A stretch of 64,000 nt of DNA from Bradyrhizobium sp. CSA112 (GTDB lineage Bacteria > Pseudomonadota > Alphaproteobacteria > Rhizobiales > Xanthobacteraceae): the NCBI RefSeq assembly GCF_029051645.1, contig NZ_JAACFS010000039.1:1-64000 (forward strand). The letters run 5' to 3'. Below the pieces are notes generated by a model that was given only the letters and a program-made list of their open reading frames with translations, had not been told where the DNA came from and ran no database searches. Of the stretch, positions 49,483 to 57,954 are shown one piece after another (the first letter of the stretch is position 1; every line of letters begins with the position of its first letter). The translations under genes and the position numbers were made by a program.

Positions 49483-49910
49483 TCGCTGCGGTGCGGCAGC
49501 CGCCATCCACAGGCCGCCTCTGCCGTCCGGGCGAAAAAATGCTGCGACATAGGAGCGCGGCGGGGCGCTCAAACGGACAACAGGGCTCGTCGTTTGGAGT
49601 CCGAATCCAGCCCATTTCTCCGGCATTTTCGCTTGCGGGCTGTTCCGCGATTAAAGCTGCGGCACCTCTTGGAGGTATCCGCCGTGCCGTTGCGCCTCCC
49701 CCGGCAACCATCCCGCCGGCCTACGCGTTGGCCTCTCGTTGGCTGCCCCGCAGAAAGCAACGCCAAAACTGCCTACCAAATAGACATTATGTGCCGCTCT
49801 CTTAGTCACCTTGCGTCCGCGGAGGGCACCGACAATATCCGGAATTGTAACGACTAGAGAACGAGTCGGGCGCAGCATGGAGGCTGGTGCCAGGGCAGAA
49901 GGAGACTGGG
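49483..49910. other. glnII-gstI intergenic region
   Basis: No gene found. It should carry the NtrC sites for glnII and the gstI promoter, but I could not find clear TGCACC-N5-GGTGCA sites or a second GG-N10-GC promoter facing gstI. Confidence 0.5.
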
Positions 49911-50111
49911 ATGATGAATACGGGTGTAAATCAGGGGTCCGCAAGGATCTACCAATTCCCCACCGGCGGCCGGGCGGCTCTCGGCGGGCGTCGCTATGGC
50001 GACGAGGCCAAAACCGAGTTCACCGCCCCGCCGGTCAACCTCGCGGACTGCAGCGATAGCTGGTACCACGCCGCCGCCATCGAGGACGAAAAGAGCGGGC
50101 GAGACCACTGA
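49911..50111 (+). CDS. gstI: GstI-like (DUF2735) glutamine synthetase translation inhibitor
   Basis: 66 residues from ATG 49911, AAGGAGA six bases upstream. SARIYQFPTGGRAALGGRRY is the DUF2735 signature; the C-terminus has SWYHAAAIEDE. In R. leguminosarum the divergent gene gstI encodes a small protein that blocks glnII translation when nitrogen is ample. Position, direction and family agree here, so the same role is likely. Confidence 0.82.
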   Translation: MMNTGVNQGSARIYQFPTGGRAALGGRRYGDEAKTEFTAPPVNLADCSDSWYHAAAIEDEKSGRDH

Positions 50112-50170
50112 TGTCCGGGAGGTGTTTGGTAGGGACGTGCCCAGATCATTGCGGCGCGGACGGGAAGCTC

Positions 50171-50206
50171 AAAAAGGGTCGAAACGAAAGCGTTTCGGCC
50201 CTTTTT
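50171..50206. terminator. Bidirectional terminator between gstI and mliC-like genes
   Basis: AAAAAGGGTCGAAACG (50171-50186) and CGTTTCGGCCCTTTTT (50191-50206) form a 16-base stem with one G-T, loop AAAG, with A- and T-runs built into the stem ends. Confidence 0.9.
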
Positions 50207-50523
50207 CATGTCTGCTCGCAGGTCGTAGCCCGCCGTTTGGCGTGCTTGAGCGTGGTGACTCCGGCCTTGGTGATCCGCAAGGTCACGCCCTTTGCCTGAT
50301 AACGTGATCCCGACAGCGCCACGCGCTTGGGCAGCGTCAGCGCCTTGCCGTCGAGCTGCAGGTGGGCGCGGGAATCGTACTGGAAAAACCCGACGATGAA
50401 TTGCGATCCGTCCGCGCAGCGATAGTTCCGGAAAGTCGACTGCGCAAACGCGGCCGACGGTATGGTTGCAATCGCCGCCGCGCACAGCGCCGCACCAAAA
50501 ATCGTATTCCCAAGACAATTCAT
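50206..50523 (-). CDS. MliC-family lysozyme inhibitor-like protein
   Basis: 105 residues. Signal peptide about 1-27 (AAFAQ). Mature part has YRCADGSQFIVGF, SRAHLQLDGKALTLP, SGSRYQAKGVTLRI and the final TTCEQT, the pattern of MliC/PliC C-type lysozyme inhibitors with one disulfide. No lipobox, so it is a soluble periplasmic form. Protects peptidoglycan against host lysozyme in known members. Confidence 0.8.
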   Translation of the reverse strand: MNCLGNTIFGAALCAAAIATIPSAAFAQSTFRNYRCADGSQFIVGFFQYDSRAHLQLDGKALTLPKRVALSGSRYQAKGVTLRITKAGVTTLKHAKRRATTCEQT

Positions 50524-50626
50524 GTTTGGCCCCCTGCAGAGTTCAGTATAGACGAGACGGGAGCGGACGACATGCCCCTTCCGTCCGCTGTCCGCAACGC
50601 GAGATCGCCCGGTGCAGCGACGGACT

Positions 50627-52225
50627 TTACCGGCCCCAGAATTCGGGCGTCGTTTTGAATCGCCGCCATCTCTTGCGCAACGTTCTCGCCGCCGCAATCT
50701 GATCGCGGGCTTGCCAACCAGCCACTGCGCCGATGGCGAGATGAAGCGCAGGCTGGTCTTCCTGCCTCATGGCATCGAGCAGAATGCGGGAGCTTGCGAT
50801 GTCGCGCGCGCGTCCGAGACTGGTCTGGAGTCTGGCGAGCCGCCTCGCGTAACGCCTGGCGGACGCACGCGTGGCATAAAGGGGCAGAAAGAACTCCGCC
50901 GCATAGCGCAGCTTCTTGAGGTCGATTCTGAGATCGTGCTGCGCATCGACGTTGAGCTGCCGGAAATGCGCGCCACGCCTGAGCGCCTTGCGATGCAAGC
51001 GCGCCAAAATCTTGTTCGCGAGCGTCAGCATCGGTAGCGACAGGACGGCAAGCGCTTCGCTGTCGATCTCGTTGCGCCAGCCCCGGCGTTCCACCAAATG
51101 CCCCAGCGAGAGCAGGAAACGGCTGCAGCGGGGATCGGCGAGAGCGGTCTGCAAGGCGGCGTAGCTCGATTTGCGCTGCCGTTCGACCGCCTCGCGCAGG
51201 CTGCCGAAATCGACATCCGGAGCCGCCGCGGCCAGGCGAGCGACGATCGTCTCGGCGAAAACATCCCATTCCCGCGCCGGGCCGAGCTGCTGCATCAGCC
51301 ACCGCGCTTCGTTGTTGACCGTATGGAATGCAGGCGACGGAATATCGCGCCGGAACAACGCACATATTGTCCGCAAGCGGCGCAAGGCGACGCGCATCTG
51401 ATGCACGCCTTCGGGGTCCGATCCCTCCTGCGCCACGGCGTGATTTTTCAGAAGATGATGCCAGCAGGTTCCCATCAGGTGTGCGATGACGTCGTCGACC
51501 ACATGCTCTGCAGTAATGCTGAATGGCTCGGCTTTCGCCGCCGGCCGCACAACGTCGAACGCAAGCGCATAGCCGCGCTCCGCCTTGCTGCGCGTGCCGA
51601 CCTGCAGCGGCGCAGCGTCGAGCAACTGCGTTCCGAGATCGAACAGGATGCCAGCATTGCCGCTCTTCAACTCGAGTTCGATTTCGGAGAGGACTTGCTG
51701 GCGCCCACCGGCCTCGATCATCCCCTCGTCGAATGCGATTTCAACGGAAGCATCGGGCAGATCGAGCTGCCGCGCGTGCCGTCGAACCCTCGTCGCGAAA
51801 ACCGGCACCAGCGCGTCGTTGGAGAGTGTCGCCACTGGATCGCCGACCTCGGCGGGAAGCTGCGCCAGATCAGGAGTGACGTTCTCAACCGGTGTTTCCC
51901 ACTGCCGTCGGATCAGAGGTTGTCCGATATTGGGTAGAAGCTTTAGCGTCTGAATGAAATGCTTGCCGCTGCGTCGCACGCGCAGCGACATGCCATGTTG
52001 GAACAGCAGGCGCTCCGGCGTATCGTAATACACCGTTTCAAGCCGCCGAAACGCGCCGCGGTTGCGTGCATGCTGCACGATGACAGGCATCTCGCGCAGT
52101 TGTTCGAGGGCTCCTTGCGGCGCGAGCAGCGTAAGTTCGATTTCCGCCTGCTCAGCCGGTCGCACGGCAATCGTCGCGCCGGAATCGCTCACGACTTGCT
52201 GCGGCGCATTCAACGATTTCTCCAT
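50627..52225 (-). CDS. CYTH-CHAD domain protein (inorganic triphosphatase)
   Basis: 532 residues. CYTH domain about 25-225: EIELTLLAP is the ExExK-like entry (Lys replaced by Thr-Leu here), with ETVYYDTPERLL, SLRVRRSG and SEIELELKSG. CHAD domain about 245-520, helical, with VHQMRVALRRLRT and DLRIDLKKLRYAAEFF. CYTH cleaves inorganic triphosphate; CHAD binds polyphosphate. Some change in the first CYTH motif may affect activity. Confidence 0.87.
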   Translation of the reverse strand: MEKSLNAPQQVVSDSGATIAVRPAEQAEIELTLLAPQGALEQLREMPVIVQHARNRGAFRRLETVYYDTPERLLFQHGMSLRVRRSGKHFIQTLKLLPNIGQPLIRRQWETPVENVTPDLAQLPAEVGDPVATLSNDALVPVFATRVRRHARQLDLPDASVEIAFDEGMIEAGGRQQVLSEIELELKSGNAGILFDLGTQLLDAAPLQVGTRSKAERGYALAFDVVRPAAKAEPFSITAEHVVDDVIAHLMGTCWHHLLKNHAVAQEGSDPEGVHQMRVALRRLRTICALFRRDIPSPAFHTVNNEARWLMQQLGPAREWDVFAETIVARLAAAAPDVDFGSLREAVERQRKSSYAALQTALADPRCSRFLLSLGHLVERRGWRNEIDSEALAVLSLPMLTLANKILARLHRKALRRGAHFRQLNVDAQHDLRIDLKKLRYAAEFFLPLYATRASARRYARRLARLQTSLGRARDIASSRILLDAMRQEDQPALHLAIGAVAGWQARDQIAAARTLRKRWRRFKTTPEFWGR

Positions 52226-52785
52226 CGGGCCGACGTATGAAGTTTTTATGACAATGACATGGCGTATTCAAATTATCCTGGGGAATGAGTCCGCTAATTG
52301 AAGCAAAGATCACACGACGGGGTTGCGCCTCTCGCGGCTTCGCAAGCCAAGGGCGATAACGCCTCTCTGTCGTAAGGTCTGACAAAGAATAGAGCCAGCC
52401 TAATTCGTCGTGCTGGGTAGAAGGCCAGGGAGTGGGACACCGGGCACCGCAATTATACGCATGGGCGCAGGGACGTGGAGTCGGCAAACGCCGATATCCG
52501 CAGGTCTAGGAAACATACTTGGATTGCCGCTCTGTTCGTTTGGCCGCAGGGTGCGCATTGCGTGGGCGCGAGGGACGAATATCGCAGCCCGTGATGCGGT
52601 TCCAGCGTAGTTGGATGGGAGCGCGCTGGTCGCCTACCCTCATCATGCGGTCGTGGATCAGAGAGGTCCGGAGCTGGTTGCGGGCCGCCTCGGTTGGCGG
52701 CTCAGCTTTTCATAAGTGTATGGTCCCCGCCCCGCAGCGGTGATAATCTCATTCTCAACTTGAACTAGCCGGAGGAGGTCCCGCC
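52226..52785. other. Gene-free stretch
   Basis: 560 bases without a supported gene. Base composition is mixed and no frame has a ribosome site. The last 45 bases include the GGAGGAGG ribosome site of the next small gene. No repeats recognised. Confidence 0.55.
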
Positions 52786-52905
52786 ATGCTTGCGGAGAAA
52801 TTCTTCCTGGTGCTGGAAACGCTCAGGAGTTTTGCTGCGGATGGAAGCGTTAAAGTGGTCAGCACCACGCCGCATATCCCGGTCAAGGTGCCGCCACAGA
52901 AGTAG
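52786..52905 (+). CDS. Small protein, unknown function
   Basis: 39 residues: MLAEKFFLVLETLRSFAADG then a basic, Pro-rich end KVPPQK. A strong GGAGGAGG lies seven bases before the ATG and a hairpin terminator directly after the stop, which supports real expression. One amphipathic helix at the N-terminus. Confidence 0.65.
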   Translation: MLAEKFFLVLETLRSFAADGSVKVVSTTPHIPVKVPPQK

Positions 52906-52908
52906 CCC

Positions 52909-52934
52909 AGAGGCCGCCTCTGTGGGCGGCCTCT
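52909..52934 (+). terminator. Hairpin terminator
   Basis: AGAGGCCGCC (52909-52918) and GGCGGCCTCT (52925-52934) with loop TCTGTG, followed by TCCGTTTTC. Confidence 0.78.
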
Positions 52935-53064
52935 TCCGTTTTCGCGGTTTTTGATTTCTCTTCCCCTGCATGAACACTGGCGCCCCCTGACAAGTTCAGT
53001 GTAGACGAGACGGGCGTGTGCCCTTCCGTCGTTTGTCCGCAGCACGAGATCGTTCAAACCGCCG

Positions 53065-53820
53065 ATGTCCGATTCCCCTGCCTTCCCCACCCGCCATTTC
53101 AATCTCTCCGGCGCCAGCAATTTTCGCGATCTCGGCGGCTATCCGACAAGCGACGGCCGGACCGTGCGCTGGCGGCAAATCTTCCGCTCCAACCATCTCG
53201 GCCATCTTACCGATGACGACGTCTCCGTCCTGCGGGAGCTGGGCGTGCGCAGCGCGTTCGATTTTCGCGGCACCGAGGAGCGCGCCGCCGCCCTGTGCGG
53301 CATGGCTGAAATCACCGTTCATTCGCTGCCGGTCGAACCCACGGTGGTCGCGGCGCTGCGCGCGATCGCGGCCGCCGGCACGCCGCTGTCGACGGACCAC
53401 GCCGTCGAGGTGATGCGCGACTCCTACCGCAGCTACGTGCAGAACAACACGCAGCGTTTCCGCGCGCTGTTTGCGCATCTGCTCGAAGACCGCGCGCCGC
53501 TGGTGATCCATTGCACCGCCGGCAAGGACCGCACCGGTTTTGCCTGTGCGCTGATCCTGCATACGCTCGGTGTTTCCGACGACGTCATCTCGGAAGACTA
53601 TCTCCTCACCAACCGCTTCTACCGCAGGGATCCCAATTCCAGTAGCGACCTGCCCGACGAAGTCAAACAGGTGCTGGGTTCAGTGCAGGAGTCGTTCCTT
53701 GCTGCAGCATTCGAGGCCATCGACGCTGATTATGGCGATCTCGAAAGCTATCTCCGCGATGGCCTCGGTCTTGGCAAAGCCGAACGCGCCCATCTCGAAG
53801 CGCGCTACCTGCAAGGCTGA
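53065..53820 (+). CDS. Tyrosine/lipid phosphatase of the Y_phosphatase3 family
   Basis: 251 residues. NLSGASNFRDLGGYPTSDGR is the family opening, RSNHLGHLT follows, and IHCTAGKDRTGFACALI contains the catalytic HCxxxKDR loop with nucleophile Cys and the Lys-Asp variation of this group (bacterial MptpB-like). Cytosolic. Removes phosphate from tyrosine, serine or phosphoinositides; substrate open. Confidence 0.9.
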   Translation: MSDSPAFPTRHFNLSGASNFRDLGGYPTSDGRTVRWRQIFRSNHLGHLTDDDVSVLRELGVRSAFDFRGTEERAAALCGMAEITVHSLPVEPTVVAALRAIAAAGTPLSTDHAVEVMRDSYRSYVQNNTQRFRALFAHLLEDRAPLVIHCTAGKDRTGFACALILHTLGVSDDVISEDYLLTNRFYRRDPNSSSDLPDEVKQVLGSVQESFLAAAFEAIDADYGDLESYLRDGLGLGKAERAHLEARYLQG

Positions 53821-53832
53821 CGTAATCCGCCT

Positions 53833-54519
53833 TCACCTCACCCGCTGCATCGACACGACCTGCGCGGACAGCTTGCCGCCTCTCGCCCTGACGTTGACCT
53901 GCACCCTGTAGTCGTTGCTGGTTTCGTCCTTTGGCGCATAGAGCATCGCGGTAAAGCGCACGCGGCCGCGCGCATCGAGTGTCACCGGCAGATCCTCATG
54001 CACTCGGAAGGAATTACCCTGACGATTTCGCGGCGGAAGCCTGGCCGTCATGACAGGCTCGACCAGCGCACGCAGATCGAGCTTGGTCGCCGTGGCTCCA
54101 TCAATCCTGTAATAGGCAAAGGAATCGCTGTCCCAGCGGCTGTTCGCGACCTCGATGACGGCCTGGCTGTCCGGTGACCAGGCCGCAATCAGTTCGTAGC
54201 GGTTCGCCCGCCTCTCGCCTGTCTCCCAATAGGTGCCGCCAAGTGTGGCAAGCACCGCGCCATCGGTGACGCGGATCAGGACGTTTTCGACGTTGTTGGG
54301 AGTATCGTCGCCAGACGGCAGGCCCTGCGGGGTCCGCCAAGCGAATGCATAATTTTTGGATGGCGAGGTGGTGTTGGCGAACACCCGCAACGCATCCTTG
54401 CCTGCACCGCAGACGAGGCCGCCACGCTGATCGGCAATGCAGGCCTCACCCCGCACCGCGACCGTTTGCGACGCGTACAATGCGAGGAGGACGACCGGAA
54501 ATGTCAAAGCGCTGCGCAC
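53833..54519 (-). CDS. Secreted protein, unknown function
   Basis: 228 residues, signal peptide about 1-22 (AVRGEA). Mature part is beta-rich with two early Cys (EACIADQRGGLVCGAGKD), a WSPDSQAVIEV segment reminiscent of a beta-propeller repeat and a C-terminal NVRARGGKLSAQVVSMQRV. No known family seen. Converges with the phosphatase gene. Confidence 0.65.
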   Translation of the reverse strand: MRSALTFPVVLLALYASQTVAVRGEACIADQRGGLVCGAGKDALRVFANTTSPSKNYAFAWRTPQGLPSGDDTPNNVENVLIRVTDGAVLATLGGTYWETGERRANRYELIAAWSPDSQAVIEVANSRWDSDSFAYYRIDGATATKLDLRALVEPVMTARLPPRNRQGNSFRVHEDLPVTLDARGRVRFTAMLYAPKDETSNDYRVQVNVRARGGKLSAQVVSMQRVR

Positions 54520-54595
54520 GGTTCGATCCTAAGCTCCGGCCGCCTGCTCCGTAAAGCGGCGGACGGGTTTGGCGGCCGTGCGGCTCGCTACAGGC

Positions 54596-54796
54596 TCAGG
54601 CCGCCGCTTCCATTTCCAGTTCGGCATCGAGATCGGCGATGACGTCCTCGAATGCCGAGATCGCCTGCTGGATCGCAGCGATCTGCATCAATTCCCAGCT
54701 CGAGACCGGACCGCTGCGATTCTGCAGCGCTACGACCAGGTCGCGCCGCTGCTCCTTGAGCTGAACAAGCGGTAAACCATGATCCGGCAAACCCAT
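54596..54796 (-). CDS. Small helical protein
   Basis: 66 residues, AGGGGG seven bases upstream of ATG 54796. Two helices: LKEQRRDLVVALQNR and SSWELMQIAAIQQAISAFED, then an acidic end (DLDAELEMEAAA). Likely coiled coil; unknown role. Confidence 0.62.
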   Translation of the reverse strand: MGLPDHGLPLVQLKEQRRDLVVALQNRSGPVSSWELMQIAAIQQAISAFEDVIADLDAELEMEAAA

Positions 54797-55028
54797 GACA
54801 AATCCCCCTGCCTTTTGTTGGTATCCGCTTGTACCCGAACGGAGTCTGCAAACGGCTTACAGAACTCCGGCAAATTTTATCGATTCCGACCCATTCCGCA
54901 GTCGTACGGGCGCTGCCCGCGGCAATTTGGGCGCCTGAGACAGATCGTTCCATGCAGAAATTCGCCGCATTGCCAGTGAAAAACTCCTGATAGGGTGCGC
55001 TCCCTTTCCCCGGCAGGCGGAGGCCCTC

Positions 55029-55709
55029 ATGGACGGAAAAGTCATTGTCGTGACGGGCGCGCTGGGAGCGCTCGGCCGGGTGGTCGTGGACGAAGCGCTG
55101 GCGCTGGGCGCCCGGATTGCGAGCGTCGATCATGCGCCGACGCAAGCGCCGGCAACAGTGGATCTGTTCGAACTCGGCGGCATCGACCTCACCGATGCGG
55201 CCCAGGCCGGCAGGGCGATCAATGCCGCCGCATCGCATTTCGGCAGGCTCGATGCGCTGATCAACATCGCCGGCGGCTTCGCCTTCGAGACGGTGGCCGA
55301 TGGCGATCCCAAAACCTGGCAGCGAATGTACGCACTCAACGTCGTGACCGCGCTCAACGCGTCGCGCGCGGCGATCCCGCATCTCGCCTCATCGGGCGCC
55401 GGCCGCATCGTCAATATCGGCGCGATGGGCGCGCTGCAGGCAGGCCCCGGCATGGGCGCCTACGCCGCCTCCAAGGCCGGCGTGCATCGCCTCACCGAGG
55501 CGCTCGCCGCCGAACTGAAGGGCAAGATCACGGTCAATGCCGTGCTGCCGTCGATCATCGACACTGCGGCCAACCGCGCCAGCATGCCGAACGCCGATTT
55601 CGCAAAATGGGTGACGCCGAAGGAACTGGCCGACGTGATCCTGTTCCTCGCCAGCGACGCGGCAAGCGCCGTCACGGGTGCCTTGCTGCCGGTGAACGGG
55701 CGGGTTTAG
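55029..55709 (+). CDS. Short-chain dehydrogenase/reductase
   Basis: 226 residues. VIVVTGALGALGRVVVDEAL has the TGxxxGxG loop; LINIAGGFAF, YAASKAGVHRLTEAL (YxxxK) and ITVNAVLPSIIDT are typical. The start ATG follows GGCGGAGG. A close paralogue type is annotated as 3-oxoacyl reductase or SDR of unknown substrate. Short for the class but complete. Confidence 0.87.
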   Translation: MDGKVIVVTGALGALGRVVVDEALALGARIASVDHAPTQAPATVDLFELGGIDLTDAAQAGRAINAAASHFGRLDALINIAGGFAFETVADGDPKTWQRMYALNVVTALNASRAAIPHLASSGAGRIVNIGAMGALQAGPGMGAYAASKAGVHRLTEALAAELKGKITVNAVLPSIIDTAANRASMPNADFAKWVTPKELADVILFLASDAASAVTGALLPVNGRV

Positions 55710-55770
55710 TCACGTCCGAGCTGCCGCTCGCACACTTTTCGCGGCGCTTCCGGGATGTTATATTGCCAAA

Positions 55771-55971
55771 ATGACAACAGCCGAAGACATTGAAAAGGCC
55801 GTCGAGCGACTACCGCCTCGAGAACTAGCGAGGTTTCGCGCCTGGTTTGAGGCGTTTGACGCTGGTCAATTCGACGCCGCCATTGAACGTGACGCGCACG
55901 CAGGCAAGCTCGACGCATTTGCAGAGGAAGCCGTCGCGGCATATCGCACCGGCAAGTCCCGGGACTTGTGA
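55771..55971 (+). CDS. Antitoxin of a type II toxin-antitoxin pair
   Basis: 66 residues: TTAEDIEKAVERLPPRELAR, RFRAWFEAFDAGQFD, then an acidic helix ending GKSRDL. Proteins of this pattern precede RelE/ParE toxins. Overlaps the toxin start by four bases (GTGA), a classic TA arrangement. Confidence 0.78.
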   Translation: MTTAEDIEKAVERLPPRELARFRAWFEAFDAGQFDAAIERDAHAGKLDAFAEEAVAAYRTGKSRDL

Positions 55972-56222
55972 GACACTCTGCATCACCAAGGTTTTGGGAC
56001 GCTTACCGGTCATTGCCGTCCTCGATCCAGAAGCTGGCTGATGCCAACTTTGCGCTACTCAAGCGCGATCCGCGTCATCCGTCCCTCCAATTCAAGAAAG
56101 TTGGTCGGTTTTGGTCTGCGCGTGTCGGACTGCGTTATCGTGCCTTGGCTGTTGAAGTTGACGAGGTCTATGTCTGGTTCTGGATCGGCTCTCACGCTGA
56201 CTACGATCGGCTAATCGGCTAG
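55968..56222 (+). CDS. RelE/ParE-like toxin
   Basis: 84 residues from GTG 55968. HSASPRFWDAYRSLPSSIQK is the helical start, FKKVGRFWSARVGLRYRALA the basic strand region and VYVWFWIGSHADYDRLI the conserved end. Fits the RelE/HigB/ParE fold, either mRNA interferase or gyrase poison. Its stop overlaps the stop of the GrlR-family gene on the other strand. Confidence 0.82.
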   Translation: MRHSASPRFWDAYRSLPSSIQKLADANFALLKRDPRHPSLQFKKVGRFWSARVGLRYRALAVEVDEVYVWFWIGSHADYDRLIG

Positions 56223-56932
56223 CTTTCAACCTCCACCAATTTTCGCAGCACCGCCTTGAAGCGGATGCTGCGCTTGCCGGCGAGCGCGGTGGCTTCGCCT
56301 TCCGCGCCGTCGTCGTCGTAGGTGCCGGAAAAGCCGATGCCAACTTCATGGCCGGCGAACAACGGCCGCTCGCTTCCCGCCGGTGTATGCTCGCGGTTGA
56401 TGAGTTCGCCTTTCCATTTGCCGTTCGCCGCCGAATACGCGCCGATATAGTCGAAGAACGCGTCGCCGCCCCTGATGCGGCCGTCCTGTAGCAGCATGAC
56501 GCCGGTGTTGCCGGCATCGATACCGTCGAGCATGCGGATGTGGATGGAATAGAGCCCGTTGCTGATCCCGTCAGGGCCGACCGCGCCGGGCGGCGGCGCG
56601 TCGGCATCGTTGATCGGGGTCAGAACGGTTGTGAACCGGACCCCCGGCAAGTCCGCGCTGCCGCCCTCGAAATGAACTTCCTCCCCGCAGGCCACGCCTG
56701 TGAAATTCATCGCGATGTTGTCGACGTCGAACATCGGGACATAGCCGGGATCGTGGAAGTGACGCGACATCGTACATTCGGCGGAGATGACGCCATTGGC
56801 CTCGGTGAAACGGCCGACGAAAGAAGAGCCGGAATCGCCGCCATAGAGCCTGCCGCCTGCGGTCGCGACCATCACGCCGGAACCCGTTCCACGCTCCGTG
56901 GTGAAACGGAATTTGTATAGTCCTTGCAGCAC
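56219..56932 (-). CDS. GrlR-family protein, two-domain paralogue 3
   Basis: 237 residues from GTG 56932, GGAG upstream. MLQGLYKFRFTTERGTGSGV with GGRLYGGDSGSSFVGRFTEA forms domain 1; ISNGLYSIHIRMLDGIDAGN with GRIRGGDAFFDYIGAYSAAN domain 2. Most diverged of the three in domain 1. The ATG-like longer reading (57028) adds 32 residues without similarity. Confidence 0.73.
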   Translation of the reverse strand: MLQGLYKFRFTTERGTGSGVMVATAGGRLYGGDSGSSFVGRFTEANGVISAECTMSRHFHDPGYVPMFDVDNIAMNFTGVACGEEVHFEGGSADLPGVRFTTVLTPINDADAPPPGAVGPDGISNGLYSIHIRMLDGIDAGNTGVMLLQDGRIRGGDAFFDYIGAYSAANGKWKGELINREHTPAGSERPLFAGHEVGIGFSGTYDDDGAEGEATALAGKRSIRFKAVLRKLVEVES

Positions 56933-57124
56933 GCCCTGCTTACTCCGGAATCGGCAAAGGGCAGTGACCCGCGAACGATCGATCGCAGGTTCCGTCAGTT
57001 GCCGTTGGCCTTGTCCCCGCTCGGACAATAGCCGCTGCCGTGCTATCCGATCAAACGCTTTGCCGGAATTCAGCTAGAGTCCGCGCGATTGAGTCGCGGC
57101 TGCCTGCGCCGCCGGAGCGAAATT

Positions 57125-57811
57125 TTGGAAACCGCGCTTTATCTTCCCGTCAAACGCTTCCTCGAAAAGCTCGGCTTCACCGTCAAGGGCGAGGTCGGGG
57201 GCTGCGATCTGGTGGCGCTGAGCGACGACGATCCGCCGATCGTGGTGATCGGCGAACTGAAGCTTTCCTTCAACCTTGAACTGATCCTGCAGGCGGTCGA
57301 TCGCGCCGGCGCGGCCGACGAGGTCTGGCTTGCGGCCAAACTGTCTGCCCGCGGCAAGGGCCGCGAAAGCGATGCGCGTTACCGCAATCTCTGCCGCCGG
57401 CTTGGTTTCGGCATGCTCGCCGTCACCAATACCGGCGACGTCGAGGTGATCGTCAAGCCGCCGACATCGGCGCCTCGCCGCGATCCCAAAAAGCGCTCGC
57501 GGCTGATCGCGGAGCATCAGAAGCGCAAGGGCGATCCTGTCCTGGGCGGATCGACGCGCGCGCCGATCATGACGGCCTACCGCCAGCAGGCGCTGGCCTG
57601 CGCCTCGGCACTATCCGGCGGGCCGCGGCGCGTCAGGGATTTGCGGGCCGAGATTCCCGACGCCGGAAAGATCCTTCTGCATAACGTCTATGGCTGGTTC
57701 GACCGCGCCGAGCGCGGCATCTACGTGCTGACCGACGCCGGACATGCCGCGTTGAAGCGCTGGCCGCAGCAGCCGCTGGATCTGGGCGCCGTCGCCGATT
57801 CGGCGCCATGA
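57125..57811 (+). CDS. DUF2161 family, PD-(D/E)XK nuclease-like protein
   Basis: 228 residues from TTG 57125 (METALYLPVKRFLEKLGF), GGAG six bases upstream; a TTG at 57089 would add 12 residues. GCDLVALSDDD and VVIGELKLSF give the Asp and Glu-x-Lys of a PD-(D/E)XK active site. A C-terminal winged-helix-like part ends GIYVLTDAGHAALKRW. Annotated elsewhere as DUF2161 phosphodiesterase; role unknown, perhaps DNA-directed. Confidence 0.8.
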   Translation: METALYLPVKRFLEKLGFTVKGEVGGCDLVALSDDDPPIVVIGELKLSFNLELILQAVDRAGAADEVWLAAKLSARGKGRESDARYRNLCRRLGFGMLAVTNTGDVEVIVKPPTSAPRRDPKKRSRLIAEHQKRKGDPVLGGSTRAPIMTAYRQQALACASALSGGPRRVRDLRAEIPDAGKILLHNVYGWFDRAERGIYVLTDAGHAALKRWPQQPLDLGAVADSAP

Positions 57812-57954
57812 CGGCAAGGATGGCGAAATATCGAACCTTACGCCGTTACCGGATTTGAGAAGTTGTAGGTGCATGGCTGTATTGACATGCGAAATTCATA
57901 TTGCAATGCAACATGAGGGCACCTAGGTATCTCGCAATCAAATGCGAGGCCCCT

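Noticed and set aside
52410..52743. Short plus-strand frames in the gene-free stretch
   Set aside because: No ribosome site, no hydrophobic or conserved pattern, and unusual composition.
54588..55382. Minus-strand frame across the SDR gene
   Set aside because: Runs antisense to a clear SDR and has no conserved pattern; the small helical gene at 54596-54796 in another frame is better supported.
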